A stretch of DNA of 40,957 nt from Clostridia bacterium (GTDB lineage Bacteria > Bacillota > Clostridia > Christensenellales > Borkfalkiaceae), in the NCBI GenBank assembly GCA_017415505.1, contig JAFQGG010000048.1, positions 1 through 40,957 on the forward strand, in the 5' to 3' direction. Position numbers and translations under genes: made by a program. Below the pieces are notes generated by a model, which ran no database searches, was not told the DNA's origin, and saw nothing but the letters and a program-made list of their open reading frames with translations. The stretch's first letter is position 1. Every line of letters starts with the position of its first letter. This document shows, piece after piece, positions 1 through 10,400 of this stretch.

Positions 1-33
1 AAGCGGTGAGTCCGCTTGTGGCGCGTTTTTTAT

Positions 34-72
34 AAAAACCCCCGCCGTTTTGCGTTTTGCAAAACGGCGGGG
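34..72 (-). terminator. Intrinsic terminator of the small membrane protein gene
   Basis: A perfect 14-bp stem pairs 40-53 with 59-72 around a 5-base loop. Read on the minus strand it is followed by five T residues (complement of 34-38). It lies 26 bases past the stop of the minus-strand gene at 98-403. Confidence 0.85.
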
Positions 73-97
73 CTGTACTTTTCACTTTCTATTGATT

Positions 98-403
98 TTA
101 GCCGTTGACCATACCGATCAAATTTTGATAAGTGCCGGGGAAGAAAAGGAAAATCACGATAATCGCCAGCGCGATATAAAAAATCAAGCGCAGGATAAAC
201 GAGCGTTTGGACATCGCTTCCAAACCTACGATGCCCACCAACAAGATAGACCCGTACGTCCGTATCACCGCAAGCACGTTCAAAAAGGTTGCGTTGCCAA
301 TAAAATTCCATTGCGCGTTCGCGAGGCTAACGATATACACGACCACCATTAAAACGGCAAGTATTTCACCGATCACGTCAAAAAAAGGTTCAAGTTTTTT
401 CAT
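98..403 (-). CDS. Small hypothetical membrane protein (101 aa)
   Basis: I do not recognise a named family. The 101-residue protein is almost entirely hydrophobic. It shows about three membrane segments, roughly residues 8-28, 38-62 and 70-95, with a short charged stretch (SKRS) before the last one. The start is supported by an AAAGGAG ribosome site directly upstream and by a sigma-A type promoter at 436-464. A strong terminator follows, so this is a single-gene transcript. It runs in the same direction as the fatty-acid kinase operon upstream but has its own promoter. Function unknown; a role in the membrane is all the sequence supports. Confidence 0.7.
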   Translation of the reverse strand: MKKLEPFFDVIGEILAVLMVVVYIVSLANAQWNFIGNATFLNVLAVIRTYGSILLVGIVGLEAMSKRSFILRLIFYIALAIIVIFLFFPGTYQNLIGMVNG

Positions 404-435
404 AAAATTCTCCTTTATCGTTTTATCGTAGCTTT

Positions 436-464
436 ATTATACTACAACCACGCGTGAAAGTCAA
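436..464 (-). promoter_or_regulatory. Sigma-A promoter for the small membrane protein
   Basis: Minus strand: -35 TTGACT (459-464), 17-base spacer, -10 TATAAT (436-441). The predicted transcript starts near 429, about 26 bases before the ATG at 403. Confidence 0.8.
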
Positions 465-493
465 GCGAATATAAGAAAATTTTTCCAAACGAA

Positions 494-524
494 AACGGGA
501 GGCGCGCGTTGCGTGACTCCCGTT
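494..524 (-). terminator. Probable terminator of the fakA-degV-acyltransferase operon
   Basis: An 8-bp stem (494-501 with 517-524, AACGGGAG/CTCCCGTT) encloses a loop that can form an inner CGC/GCG pair. On the minus strand it is followed by a T-rich run. A second small hairpin (GCATAC/GTATGC, 527-542) lies between it and the stop codon. Confidence 0.5.
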
Positions 525-544
525 CGGCATACCCAAGTATGCGT

Positions 545-1273
545 TTATTCGTTTTCCACATGGTCAAAGTACAGTTGATTGACCGCCTCGCAAAACTTTT
601 GCGCGATTTGGTATCTATCCAAGCCCTGTTTAACAAACTCTTGCACCTGCAACGGTTTCCCGATCACGAGCAAGTGCTTTTTCACGCTGTAATAGACGGG
701 ATAGACGGGCACGTCCTCGCCCGTGGCGCGGTAATATTTTTCCGCGAGCATTACGAACCCGGGGAAAAAATCCGTCAAGACGTCTTTGTAGCCGTCGTTG
801 GAATTTTCAGGGAAAACCATGACCGACATTCCCGCGTCCAGCACCTTCGCGCTGTTGCGCAAAGTCTTGGCAAAGCGTGCGTCGGGGAAGGTGGGCATCA
901 TTTTCATACCCTTATAGATATACGGCGAGAAAATCGCCATGATCGTCGACTTTAAGGAAGTAAAAAACCCGGGTTTCTTCCCGCATTTTTTGATATAGAG
1001 AATATCCCGCAAATACGCCTTACGGCTTTGGAAATCCCCGAACATTTGATACGCGCCCCACTTGGCGCAAAATACGGGATAATACAAATCCAAGCTCGGC
1101 GGTCCGCTTTTCGCGGAATGATTTGCAAGGATAATCGACTTTTCGGGCAGTTCGCCCGCCAAATTGATAATTTGCGGTTTCTTGAAAATCAACCGCATCA
1201 CGGGTCTAAACCAACGGTATACGGGTTGTTTCTTACTCGGTACTTTATACTCCTGTTCCAACAGCGTCGCCAT
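545..1273 (-). CDS. PlsC-like lysophospholipid acyltransferase family protein
   Basis: 242 residues. The N-terminal half carries ILANHS at about residues 48-53, resembling the NH of the acyltransferase block-I motif, though the usual H-x4-D spacing is not obvious. A later VMVFPEN resembles the block-III FPEG motif. This fits a divergent member of the lysophospholipid acyltransferase (LPLAT/PlsC) superfamily, which transfers acyl groups to glycerophosphate-type acceptors at the inner face of the membrane. The ATG follows an AAAGGAG site inside the end of the preceding degV gene, with only 3 bases between the genes, so translation is probably coupled. Being the third gene after fakA and a DegV protein strongly suggests a job in phospholipid synthesis from scavenged fatty acids. 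The exact acceptor cannot be told. Confidence 0.75.
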   Translation of the reverse strand: MATLLEQEYKVPSKKQPVYRWFRPVMRLIFKKPQIINLAGELPEKSIILANHSAKSGPPSLDLYYPVFCAKWGAYQMFGDFQSRKAYLRDILYIKKCGKKPGFFTSLKSTIMAIFSPYIYKGMKMMPTFPDARFAKTLRNSAKVLDAGMSVMVFPENSNDGYKDVLTDFFPGFVMLAEKYYRATGEDVPVYPVYYSVKKHLLVIGKPLQVQEFVKQGLDRYQIAQKFCEAVNQLYFDHVENE

Positions 1274-1276
1274 TCA

Positions 1277-2170
1277 TTATACTCCTTTATTGACGGTAAC
1301 TTCTTTGCCGAAGAAATACACGCCGATCATGCCCGGTCCGACCGCCGCGCCCACACACGCGCCCACGTAACCGATATGCACTTCGATCTCTTTGCCAAGC
1401 GCCTGCAAGAGTATTTTTTTCAACTCTTCCGCCTCTTCTGCACAATCCGCGTGGCTAATCATCACTCTTTGATAGGGCACGTCCGCCCAAGCCTCTTTCG
1501 CCATTTCCGCAATACGGTTGAACGAAGTTCTTCTTCCCTTTACCTTTTCCACGGCAAAGTTCCTTCCCAACGCGTCCGCAATAATAATCGGCTTGATATT
1601 CAACAGCCCGCCGAAGAACGCGCTCGCCGCGCTCACTCTTCCCGCCTGTTTGAGCCAAGTAAGTTTATCCACCGAACCGATCATATTCACGGTCAAACGG
1701 TTGTCCTCTATCCATTTCGCCGTTTCTTCGATCGTTTTTCCCTCCGCGCGAAGTTCCGCCGCGCGAATAACGAGAAGTCCGAGCGCGTAGCAGGCGCGAA
1801 GCGCGTCCACGCAAACAATCTTCCCCTCGGGGTATTCTTTCAACACCTCTTCCGCCGCTTTGCGCGAAGATTCCACCGACGCGGAAATTTGCGAAGAGGT
1901 GGAAATAGATAACACGTCGTACCCCTCGGAAAGGAATTTTCTAAACGCTTTTTTATACGATTCGATATTCACTTGCGCCGTGATAAAACGCTTACCCGCG
2001 CGCATCATTCCGTAATAGTCGGGCGCGGAAATTTGTTTCCAATCCATGTCCGCCTCGTAATCCTTGCCGTCCAAGGAAAAGTGCATGGGCACGTATTCAA
2101 CGCCGTACTTTTCTCTAAAATCCGCCTCCAAATCACTGCCCGTATCCGTCAAAATAACGTAATTTTTCAT
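1277..2170 (-). CDS. DegV family fatty-acid-binding protein (FakB-like)
   Basis: 297 residues from the ATG at 2170, chosen because AAGGAG sits just upstream and the protein then begins MKNYVILTDTGSD, the typical DegV opening. Further motifs include SISTSSQIS, which contacts the lipid carboxylate in the family, and a conserved GRVSAASAFFGGLLNIKPI stretch. DegV proteins hold one fatty acid and present it to the kinase FakA, giving acyl-phosphate. The gene sits 55 bases after fakA in the same direction, which supports the FakB role over the older name. A longer in-frame start 13 codons upstream (2209) has no good ribosome site. Cytoplasmic. Confidence 0.9.
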   Translation of the reverse strand: MKNYVILTDTGSDLEADFREKYGVEYVPMHFSLDGKDYEADMDWKQISAPDYYGMMRAGKRFITAQVNIESYKKAFRKFLSEGYDVLSISTSSQISASVESSRKAAEEVLKEYPEGKIVCVDALRACYALGLLVIRAAELRAEGKTIEETAKWIEDNRLTVNMIGSVDKLTWLKQAGRVSAASAFFGGLLNIKPIIIADALGRNFAVEKVKGRRTSFNRIAEMAKEAWADVPYQRVMISHADCAEEAEELKKILLQALGKEIEVHIGYVGACVGAAVGPGMIGVYFFGKEVTVNKGV

Positions 2171-2225
2171 ATTTTTCTCCTTATTGTCTTGCACGAGGGA
2201 ACGCTTCAACGCATACCTGCCCCGC

Positions 2226-3897
2226 TTATTCCACGATAATGAGGAAATCGTACACCTCTTGCCCGCCTTCGATCTCGTAAAGCTCTACGCTCGGATATTG
2301 TTCCGCAAAACGGGAAGCAAACGCCTCTTTTTCTCCGTCCGTCGCCGTCGCGCCGTATACGATTAAAATAAACTCTTTATCCCCCGCGTTTAACGCCTCG
2401 GCGAGCGCAAGCGCGGTATCCACTTTCTCCCGCTGACAAACGAGCATGGTGTGGTCGGTAAAGCCCATATACCAATCCTTTTGCACGCCCACGCCGTTCA
2501 TGGCGGTATCGCGCACCGAGCGCGCCACCATACCCGTTACGGTTTCGGACATACTCTCGTACATTTGCGCGACGATCTCGTCCGCGTCGTCCGCGCCGTA
2601 GTCGAGCATAGACAGCGCGGAATAACCCTGTCCCACGTTTTTACTCTCGATCACGCGGATATCCGAGTCCTTATACATTTGCGCCGCTTGGTTGGCGGCG
2701 AGGATCACGTTCCCGTTGTTGGGAAGTACGAACACGAAATCCGCGTTCACCTCTTCGAACGCCTCGATAAAATCCTCCGCCGAGGGATTGTTCGTTTGTC
2801 CGCCGTAAATCACGAAATCCGCGCCCATTTCCTTAAAGGTTTCCTGCAAGCCCTCGCCCGTCGCGACCGTCACCGTCGCGAACTTCCTACGCGCGCGCTT
2901 AGGTTTTTTGAACTCCGTTTTTTGCGGGGCAACCGTTTCGTTGTGTTGCAAAGTCATATTCTCGATCTTCACCGTCAAAAACTCGCCGAACTCTTGGCAA
3001 TGGGCAAGCACCTTCCAAGGCGTGAGCGTGTGCACGTGAATTTTTACCACCGAACCCGTCTTGAACGCCACGATGGAATCCCCCACCGTTTCCAAGAACG
3101 AAATCAACTCCGAAACGGAAAAATCCTCCACGCTCGTCTTTGCGTTTTGCAACTGCAATAAAAGCTCGGTGCAATACCCAAAGGTCATAACCGTGTCCGC
3201 GTCGAAGCGGGAAAAATCCAAATCCTTTACCCCGCCCGAAACACTCGTGGCAAGCTCGCTTTGCACTTCCTCACCGCCGATCGCTTTGCAAAAGCCCTCC
3301 GCGATATACACGAGCCCCGCGCCACCGCTGTCGATCACGCCCGCCTCTTTGAGGACGGCGAGAAGCTCGGGCGTCTTTTCAAGCGATTTTTTCATTTCGT
3401 TCAAATACCGCAGGAAAAACGCCTCCACCGTCGTGTCTTCCGTCAACGCTCCGCAAGCGTTTTCCGCCGCCTCGCGCGCCACGGTGAGAATCGTTCCCTC
3501 AACGGGGTGCGCCACCGCGCCGTAGGCGTGCTTCACGCCCTCCAAAAGCGCGCGCCCCACCTGTTCCAAATCAGCGTTCTCCAAGCCTTTGAGTCCCTCG
3601 GAAAACCCGTAAAACAGTTGCGATAAAATTACGCCCGAGTTTCCGCGCGCGCCAAGGAGCATACCTTGCGCCACCGCTTCCGCTCTTTCGCTTAAAATCT
3701 CACTCTCGCACGCGTTGAGCCGTTCCAATCCCCCGTGTATAGTAAGATACATATTCTCTCCCGTATCCCCGTCGGGAATGGGAAACACATTCAAATCGTT
3801 GACCTCTTGCATATTCGCCTGCAAATTCGTCGCTCCGCCAACGATCATTCGACCAAACAACTCTCCGTCGATTTTCTTCCTTTCTTCTTGCGCAAAC
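2226..3897 (-). other. Note: body of fakA, see next entry for the gene
   Basis: Start-codon note only. The gene opens with GTG at 3897-3899, not ATG, placed 7 bases after AAGGAG. No in-frame ATG lies close by that would give the conserved N-terminus. Confidence 0.6.
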
Positions 3898-3899
3898 AC
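2226..3899 (-). CDS. fakA: Fatty acid kinase catalytic subunit FakA (DAK2/DhaL domain protein)
   Basis: 557 residues. The N-terminal DhaL-type kinase domain (about 1-200) has the nucleotide/metal motif NVFPIPDGDTGENM at residues 37-50, with the Asp residues at 43 and 45 that bind magnesium in this family. A middle domain and a C-terminal DegV-like half (from about residue 320) complete the usual FakA/YloV length. FakA phosphorylates fatty acid held by a FakB (DegV) protein; the acyl-phosphate then feeds PlsX/PlsY. The next two genes, a DegV protein and a PlsC-like acyltransferase, fit that pathway exactly. Cytoplasmic. A TTGAAA-N17-TACAAT promoter lies upstream, divergent from the giant protease gene. 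Confidence 0.93.
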   Translation of the reverse strand: MFAQEERKKIDGELFGRMIVGGATNLQANMQEVNDLNVFPIPDGDTGENMYLTIHGGLERLNACESEILSERAEAVAQGMLLGARGNSGVILSQLFYGFSEGLKGLENADLEQVGRALLEGVKHAYGAVAHPVEGTILTVAREAAENACGALTEDTTVEAFFLRYLNEMKKSLEKTPELLAVLKEAGVIDSGGAGLVYIAEGFCKAIGGEEVQSELATSVSGGVKDLDFSRFDADTVMTFGYCTELLLQLQNAKTSVEDFSVSELISFLETVGDSIVAFKTGSVVKIHVHTLTPWKVLAHCQEFGEFLTVKIENMTLQHNETVAPQKTEFKKPKRARRKFATVTVATGEGLQETFKEMGADFVIYGGQTNNPSAEDFIEAFEEVNADFVFVLPNNGNVILAANQAAQMYKDSDIRVIESKNVGQGYSALSMLDYGADDADEIVAQMYESMSETVTGMVARSVRDTAMNGVGVQKDWYMGFTDHTMLVCQREKVDTALALAEALNAGDKEFILIVYGATATDGEKEAFASRFAEQYPSVELYEIEGGQEVYDFLIIVE

Positions 3900-3947
3900 G
3901 ATTTTCTCCTTTCGTTAAAAACGCTTTTTAGTACTGCATACGGATAT

Positions 3948-3976
3948 ATTGTAACATATTTTTATGACTTTTTCAA
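3948..3976 (-). promoter_or_regulatory. Promoter of the fakA operon
   Basis: Minus strand: -35 TTGAAA (971-976 of this kilobase, i.e. 3971-3976), 17-base spacer, -10 TACAAT (3948-3953). Predicted leader about 42 bases. Confidence 0.75.
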
Positions 3977-4197
3977 GCTTTTGCGCGGTGTATTTCAAAA
4001 AAAATTTTTCCACCGTCTATTTCTTGCATACTTCCCACCCGCAAAAACGCGCCCGTATCGATTTTTTATATTAAATCAATTTGTTTTTTGAATTAAAAAA
4101 GGCAAAAATATAAAATATTTGAATCAATCTTTCGTTTTGATATAACTATTTTTTATATCAAGCATAAAAATTTTTTTGATTTTTTTGTCGTAAACGC
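3977..4197. other. AT-rich divergent intergenic region
   Basis: Between the fakA promoter and the protease promoter. It is rich in A/T runs and contains no ORF with a ribosome site, no clear RNA fold and no strong repeat. A/T runs near 4000-4180 could bend DNA upstream of the protease promoter; that is inference. Confidence 0.5.
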
Positions 4198-4227
4198 TTG
4201 ATTATGGTGGGCATAATGTTGTATAAT
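4198..4227 (+). promoter_or_regulatory. Promoter of the protease-opp locus
   Basis: -35 TTGATT (4198-4203), 18-base spacer, -10 TATAAT (4222-4227). The predicted start near 4234 gives a leader of about 200 bases, long for this window. Confidence 0.65.
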
Positions 4228-4279
4228 ATATAGTGGCTGTTAAAATGCACGCGTTCGAAAAGTTTGTAAAGCGAAAACG

Positions 4280-4311
4280 CATTATGTTTACATAATGGGA
4301 ACGAAATTCCC
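4280..4311 (+). promoter_or_regulatory. Two adjacent hairpins in the long leader of the protease gene
   Basis: CATTATG pairs with CATAATG around TTTA (4280-4297). GGGAA pairs with TTCCC around CGAAA (4297-4311). They share base 4297, so the two stems touch and may compete. No T-run follows, so this is not a simple terminator. It does not match a riboswitch I know. Confidence 0.35.
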
Positions 4312-4436
4312 GCAAACGCGACGAAGCGGACAAACTTCAAGAAACGCAATAAGCCAAACGAAAAAGAAAAAAAATTTTATCCGTAAGCGGTGCACGACAA
4401 AAGAGCGTACCGCAAAACGGAAAAGGAAGACGTGTT

Positions 4437-7400
4437 ATGAGAAAAAAACTCTACTATCAGGTGCTAGCACTCTCGCTGGCGGGATTCATGGCAAGCTCTA
4501 TCGCCGCCACGCAATTCCTTTCGAGCGCAGACGCAAAGGACCTCGTTTCCTCCTCGAAGAAGGAAGAAAGCACGATCAACTTGAAAGACCTTGAATTGGA
4601 CACCCGTTCCATCACGCAAGGGCTTTTGGACGATTCGGTTGCGTATAAGCTTCCCGACGCGGTGAAGGATAACGACGAAATCTCCGTAATCGTGAAAATG
4701 GAAACGGAATCCCTGCTCGACGCGTACAACGACGAGGGTAGCAACGGTACGGTGGCGCAGTTCGTAGGAACGAGAAAAGCGCAAAGCACCGTTTCGACGA
4801 TTGCAAAAAGACAGGAATCGCTTTTGAAACAGTTGAAAAAAGCGAAAATCCCCTATACGCTCGGCAGAACGTACAGCGTCTTGTTCGGCGGTTTTGAAAT
4901 CAACGTAAAAGCGAAAGATTTCCAAGCGGTGAACGAAGCGCTCGGCAATTCGGTCACGACGATCGTGGGCGAAGTGTACGAAGCGGCGCAAGCGACGAGC
5001 TCGCAACAAATCGTCACCAACGACGTAAAGGTATACGACACGGGTATTTTCGACAGCTCCGACTCCAAATACGACGGTTCGGGTACGGTCGTTGCCGTTC
5101 TTGACACGGGTTACGACTACACGCACACCGCGTACAGCGCGGAAGCGCCCTATTTCACCTCCGAAAACCTCGCGTTCGACGAGGACTACGTAGACGACCT
5201 CATTAAAAACGGAAGACAGGTTTCCGTTTACGGCAAGACGGAACATATGCCCCTTTCCGCCGCGGAAACGACGGCGGGCTTGACGGTTGCCGACGTGTAC
5301 ATGAACGACAAGATCCCCTTCGCGTACGACTACGCGGACAAGGATACCGACGTATATCCCATCCGTAGCGAGCACGGTACGCACGTTGCGGGTATTATCG
5401 CGGGTAAAGACGACACGATCACGGGCGTTGCGCCCAACGCGCAGCTCGCGCTTATGAAAGTATTCTCCGACACGAAAGACGGCGCGAAGACCTCGTGGCT
5501 TCTCGACGCGTTGGAAGACTGCGTAGTGCTCGGCGTGGACGTTATCAATATGTCCCTCGGTAGTTCCTGCGGGTTTAGCCGTGACGACGACAAAACGGAA
5601 ACGGCGAAGCTTTACGATATTATCAAAGAACAGGGTATTAGTTTGGTGGTAGCGGCGTCCAACGACTACAACTCCACCTTCGGTTCGACCAAGAACGGTA
5701 ACCTCGGTCTTACCTCTAACCCCGACAGCGCGACGGTAGGCTCGCCCTCCACTTACGACGCTTCCCTTTCGGTTGCGTCCATCAAGGGCGTCTATACGCC
5801 GTACCTCACCTACGGCGACCGTATCATTTACTTCAACGAAGCGACGGACGGTAGCGGTGAACAAAAGAAATTCGTAGACGAACTTCTTCCCGAGGGCGTA
5901 AACGAAAAGGTTTACGACTACGTAACCGTGCCCGGTATCGGTCTTTCCGCCGACTACGGCAAACTCGACGTAACGGGCAAAATCGCACTTATCAAGCGCG
6001 GTACGAACACGTTCGAAGAAAAAGCGCAAATCGCGGCGAGAAAAGGCGCGGCGGGCGTTATTATCTACAACAACGTTTCGGGTGATATCGGCATGACGGT
6101 CGGTAACGTAAAAGCCGCGGTGTGCTCTATCTCGCAGGTAGACGGCGAAGCGCTTGCCGCCAACCCCACGGGTCAAATCAAGCTTTCCCGCGAACAGTTG
6201 GCAGGTCCTTTCATGTCCGACTTCTCTTCGTGGGGTCCTACCCCCAACCTCGGCATTAAGCCGGAAATCACCGCGCACGGTGGCGACATTCTTTCCGCCG
6301 TTCCCGGTCAAAAATACGACAGACTTTCGGGTACTTCGATGGCTGCGCCCAACCAAGCGGGCGTAACCGCGCTCGTGCGCCAATACGTAAAAGAAACGTT
6401 CCCCGAACTTTCTCCCGTAGAAGTGACGGCGCGCGTAAACCAACTCATGATGTCCACGACGGATATCGCGTACAACACCAACGGCTTGCCCTTCGCGGTA
6501 AGAAAGCAAGGCGCGGGTCTTGCGAACCTTACCAAGACCACCTCGACGACGGCGTACCTTACGACTTTTGGTAAAGACGGCGCGGTTATGGATAAGACCA
6601 AGTTGGAACTTGGCGACGACGCGGAGAAGGCGGGCGTTTATACCCTGACCTTCGCGATCAACAACTTCGGTACGACCAACCTTTCCTTCCTTGCCGACGC
6701 AATCGTAATGACGGAAGGCGTAAGCGAAGTGAAGACGCACCAAGGCGACACGACGGTAACGGAAAAGGGCTACACGCTTGACGGCGCGTCCGTGAGCGTG
6801 GTGAGCGTGACGGGCGAAGGCGCGTCGAACAGCGGTAGCACGATCACGGTTGCCGCAGGCAAAGTGGCGACGGTAACGATGCGCGTCACCCTTTCCGACG
6901 AAGACAAGGCGTACCTCGACGCTTCGTTCGAGAACGGTATGTACGTGGAAGGTTTCGTAACGCTCAAAGCGACGAACGGCGGGGTGGACCTCAACGTGCC
7001 CTACCTCTCCTTCTACGGCGATTGGACGCAAGCCCCCATCTTCGACCTTGACTATTTCGAAACGAACAAGGACGAATTGGACGACGCAATCGACCCCTTG
7101 GATAAGACGATGGCGGACGCGTATCCGACCACGCCTATCGGTTCGCTCTACGACGACTATATCAACTACCTCGGCGGTTTCTACTTCATACAAAACCCCA
7201 CCACGACGCAAATCCACGCGCAAAGAGAACACATTTCCCTCTCCAACCAAACGGAGGCGGTAAACGGAATCTACGGCGTATACGCAGGTCTTTTGCGCGG
7301 TGCGAAGAAAGTAGTGACGACGATCACGGACGAAGTGACGGGCGAGGTAATCTTCGAAAAGATTAACTACGACGCGAGAAAATCGCACAACGGTGGCGGG

Positions 7401-10400
7401 GCGATTTACCCCTCGGCGATCGACCTCGATTTCCATATCGCGGACTATAACTTAAAGAACAACACCCGCTACACGGTAAAATTGCAAGCGTACTTGGACT
7501 ACGGCGACGGCGGTTTGGAAACGAACGTGAGAAACGTATTCGAATTCCCCTTCGTAACCGACTTCCAAGCGCCCGTATTGGAAAACTGCGAATTCTACAC
7601 CGAGTACGACAAAGCGAGCAACAGCAACCGTTTGTACGCAAAATTGAGCGTTTACGACAATCATTACGCAATGGCGTTGAACACGGGTAATTTGTATGTC
7701 GATACGGTAGACGGAACGCCTACCCTTCAATTCAATTCGTTTAGCAATTATCCCACGCAAGTATATTCGAGCTTCAACTCCACGACGACGGTCACAGTTG
7801 AATTGACCGATCATCTCGATAAGTGCCTTTCCTCGTTCGATCACAAAGAAGGCAACACGGGTAGCTCGTTCGTCGTATTCTGCTACGACTACGCAATGAA
7901 CCAAGCTATGTACGAAATCGAGATTCCCGACGACGTACGCGCGTTATATTTTAAGGAAGAATCGATTACGATTAGCCCGAACGAAACGTATAAGCTCGCG
8001 CCCGAGGTATTCCCTGCGGGTCAATGGGCGGAAACCGTCGTCTATTCCACGACGGATACGAACGGCGAAGTAATCCGTATCGTTGACGGCAACGTGATCG
8101 GCGTAGCGGCGGGTACGGCAACCGTAACCGCAACGAGCAAGGCGTATCCCGACGCGAAAGCGACCGTGGAAGTCACGGTACTCGGTCCAAGCGACCCCGG
8201 GTATAGAAGATACGACAAACCCGTTATCGTAAACAGCTCCTTCACGGTAGATAGTTATACGACTTTGAAAGCGTATTACGCGCTCTCCTCGCAGGATAGA
8301 GATATCGGCGAAGCGGGACACACGCGTCAACTTTCGGCGGCGAAAACGCTTTCCATGTTCCCTTCGGAATCGGTACAGCTCAACTACGATTACAAACCTT
8401 ATTTCGAAGACAGCGTAACCGTGAAATTCGTTTCCGGTAACGAAAATATCGTAAAAATCGACGACAACGGCATCGTAACTGCCGTAGGCGAGGGCGTTTC
8501 CTCCGTTTCCGTGCAATTGCTCATGGACGGCAAGCCCACCTACTTCACGCAAAACATCACCGTTTCGGTAAAAAATCCTTACGATTCGAGATCGGGGTAT
8601 CTCTACTCGTATAAAGGCAACGGCGGAGTCGTCGAGATTCCCGAATACCTCACCGTTCGCCACATTATGCAATACGCATTCTCCAACTACGAATACGTAC
8701 TTAAAGGTCCGGAAGACGAAATCTCCGAAGAAGATCCTTCCAAGACCAAGCCCATGTATATCGGCGACGACACGATCGAAGAAGTGATTATTCCCGAGGG
8801 CGTGGAAGATATCGGCGCGTACGCGTTTGCGGGTCTTACCGCTTTGAAATCGGTAACGCTCCCCTCGACGCTCGCCAAGATTTCGGAAGGCGCGTTCGAA
8901 GGCTGTACTTCCCTCGAAACGGTAAACGGTTTGAAATACGTACAGTTCGTCAACCAAACGGCGTTCAAGGACTGTAAGCTGGAAGAAGTCGAGTTTGACA
9001 ACATGGTCGCGATCGGTAACTACGCGTTCGCGAACAATAAACTCGAAGAGGTGGAATTGCCCACCACGGCACAATCGCTCGGTATCGGCGCGTTCGAAAA
9101 CAACCCTCGTTTGAAAGAAGTGACGATCAACGCGACGGAAGTGAAAATCGGGCAAGGCGTGTTCCGTAATTGTAGCAACCTCAAAGCCATTTCCATCAAC
9201 GCGGCGGTTATCCCCAACGAATCGTTCAAGGGCTGTTCCTCGCTCACGACGGTAACGCTCGGTTCGTCGGTATCCGTTATCGGCACGAACGCATTCGCGG
9301 GCACGAAAGTGCAAAAATTCAGCGTGAAGACGGGAAATAAGGCGTTCAAAGCAGGCGACAATCAACAGTATATTTACACCAAAGACGGCGCGACGCTCGT
9401 ACTTGCCGCCCCCGTACTTCCGGAGAATATCACGGTCACCGCAACGAAGATTGGCAAGAACGCGTTCTCGGGCAACGCGACCGTGAAGACGGTATCCATG
9501 CCCAACGCAACTCTTTTGGAAGACTACGCGTTCTATCAAGCGACCAAGCTTCAAAGCGTGACGGCTAGCAATCTCACCAAGATCGGCAATAGCGCGTTCA
9601 ACGGATGTACTTCGCTTATGACGGCAAACGTAGGCACGCTTACGCAGGTAGGCAACTACGCGTTCGCAAACACCTACCTCAACACGCTTCCCGCGTTCGA
9701 CGAAAACTTGAACGCAATCGGAAACTATGCGTTTGCGGGCACGAAGATTACGGGCGTAACCCTTCCTAATAATATATACGTGGGCGCGGGCGCGTTTGCG
9801 GAATGTAACAACCTTTCTACGGTAACGATCGGTGAAAACGCAACGATCGGCGACGGCGCGTTCCAAACCTCGTACGACGATAAGTTCAACTTCCAAGGTC
9901 AGCTTGCTTCCGTTACGATCGGCGACGGTGCAACGATCGGCAACGAAGCGTTTGCCAACGCAACCAAATTGCAAACGGTAACGCTCGAAGGAAGCGCAAC
10001 GATCGGCGACCGCGCGTTCTTCAACTGCTCGGGCTTGAAAAATATCGACCTTTCGTCCGTAACGGAGATTGGCGACGAAGCGTTTGGCGGGCTCGTGCTG
10101 TACAGAAGCAACGGTTCAGGACAAATCGTCGAACTTATCTATATGAGCGCGGCAATGACGAGCGTAGACCTCTCCTCTACGACCAAGCTTGGCGCGGGCG
10201 CATTTGCAGGAGCGCAAAACCTCGAAACCGTAACGGCGATCCACGAAGACTTGACGGAAATCCCCGCCAACGCGTTCATTACGACGGCGTTGACCTCGTT
10301 CGATTTCTCGGGCATAACCTCGATCGGCGACGGCGCGTTCGCGAACACCAAGTTCACTTCCGTAAACCTCGGCAAAGTAACTTCGATCGGTGACGGCGCG

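Noticed and set aside
1-17. AAGCGG/CCGCTT hairpin at the window edge
   Set aside because: Six-base stem with the nearest T-run 9 bases away, and the upstream context is missing. It cannot be assigned.
4295-4594. 99-codon ORF in the protease leader
   Set aside because: Basic low-complexity product, overlaps the start of the protease gene out of frame, no good ribosome site.
4464-7436. A 990-codon open frame on the minus strand opposite the protease, and similar long ones at 7944-9974, 10116-11711 and 13376-15775
   Set aside because: They sit wholly opposite strong genes, are rich in Arg, Val and His, and have no domains or ribosome sites. They come from the biased third-position use of the real genes.
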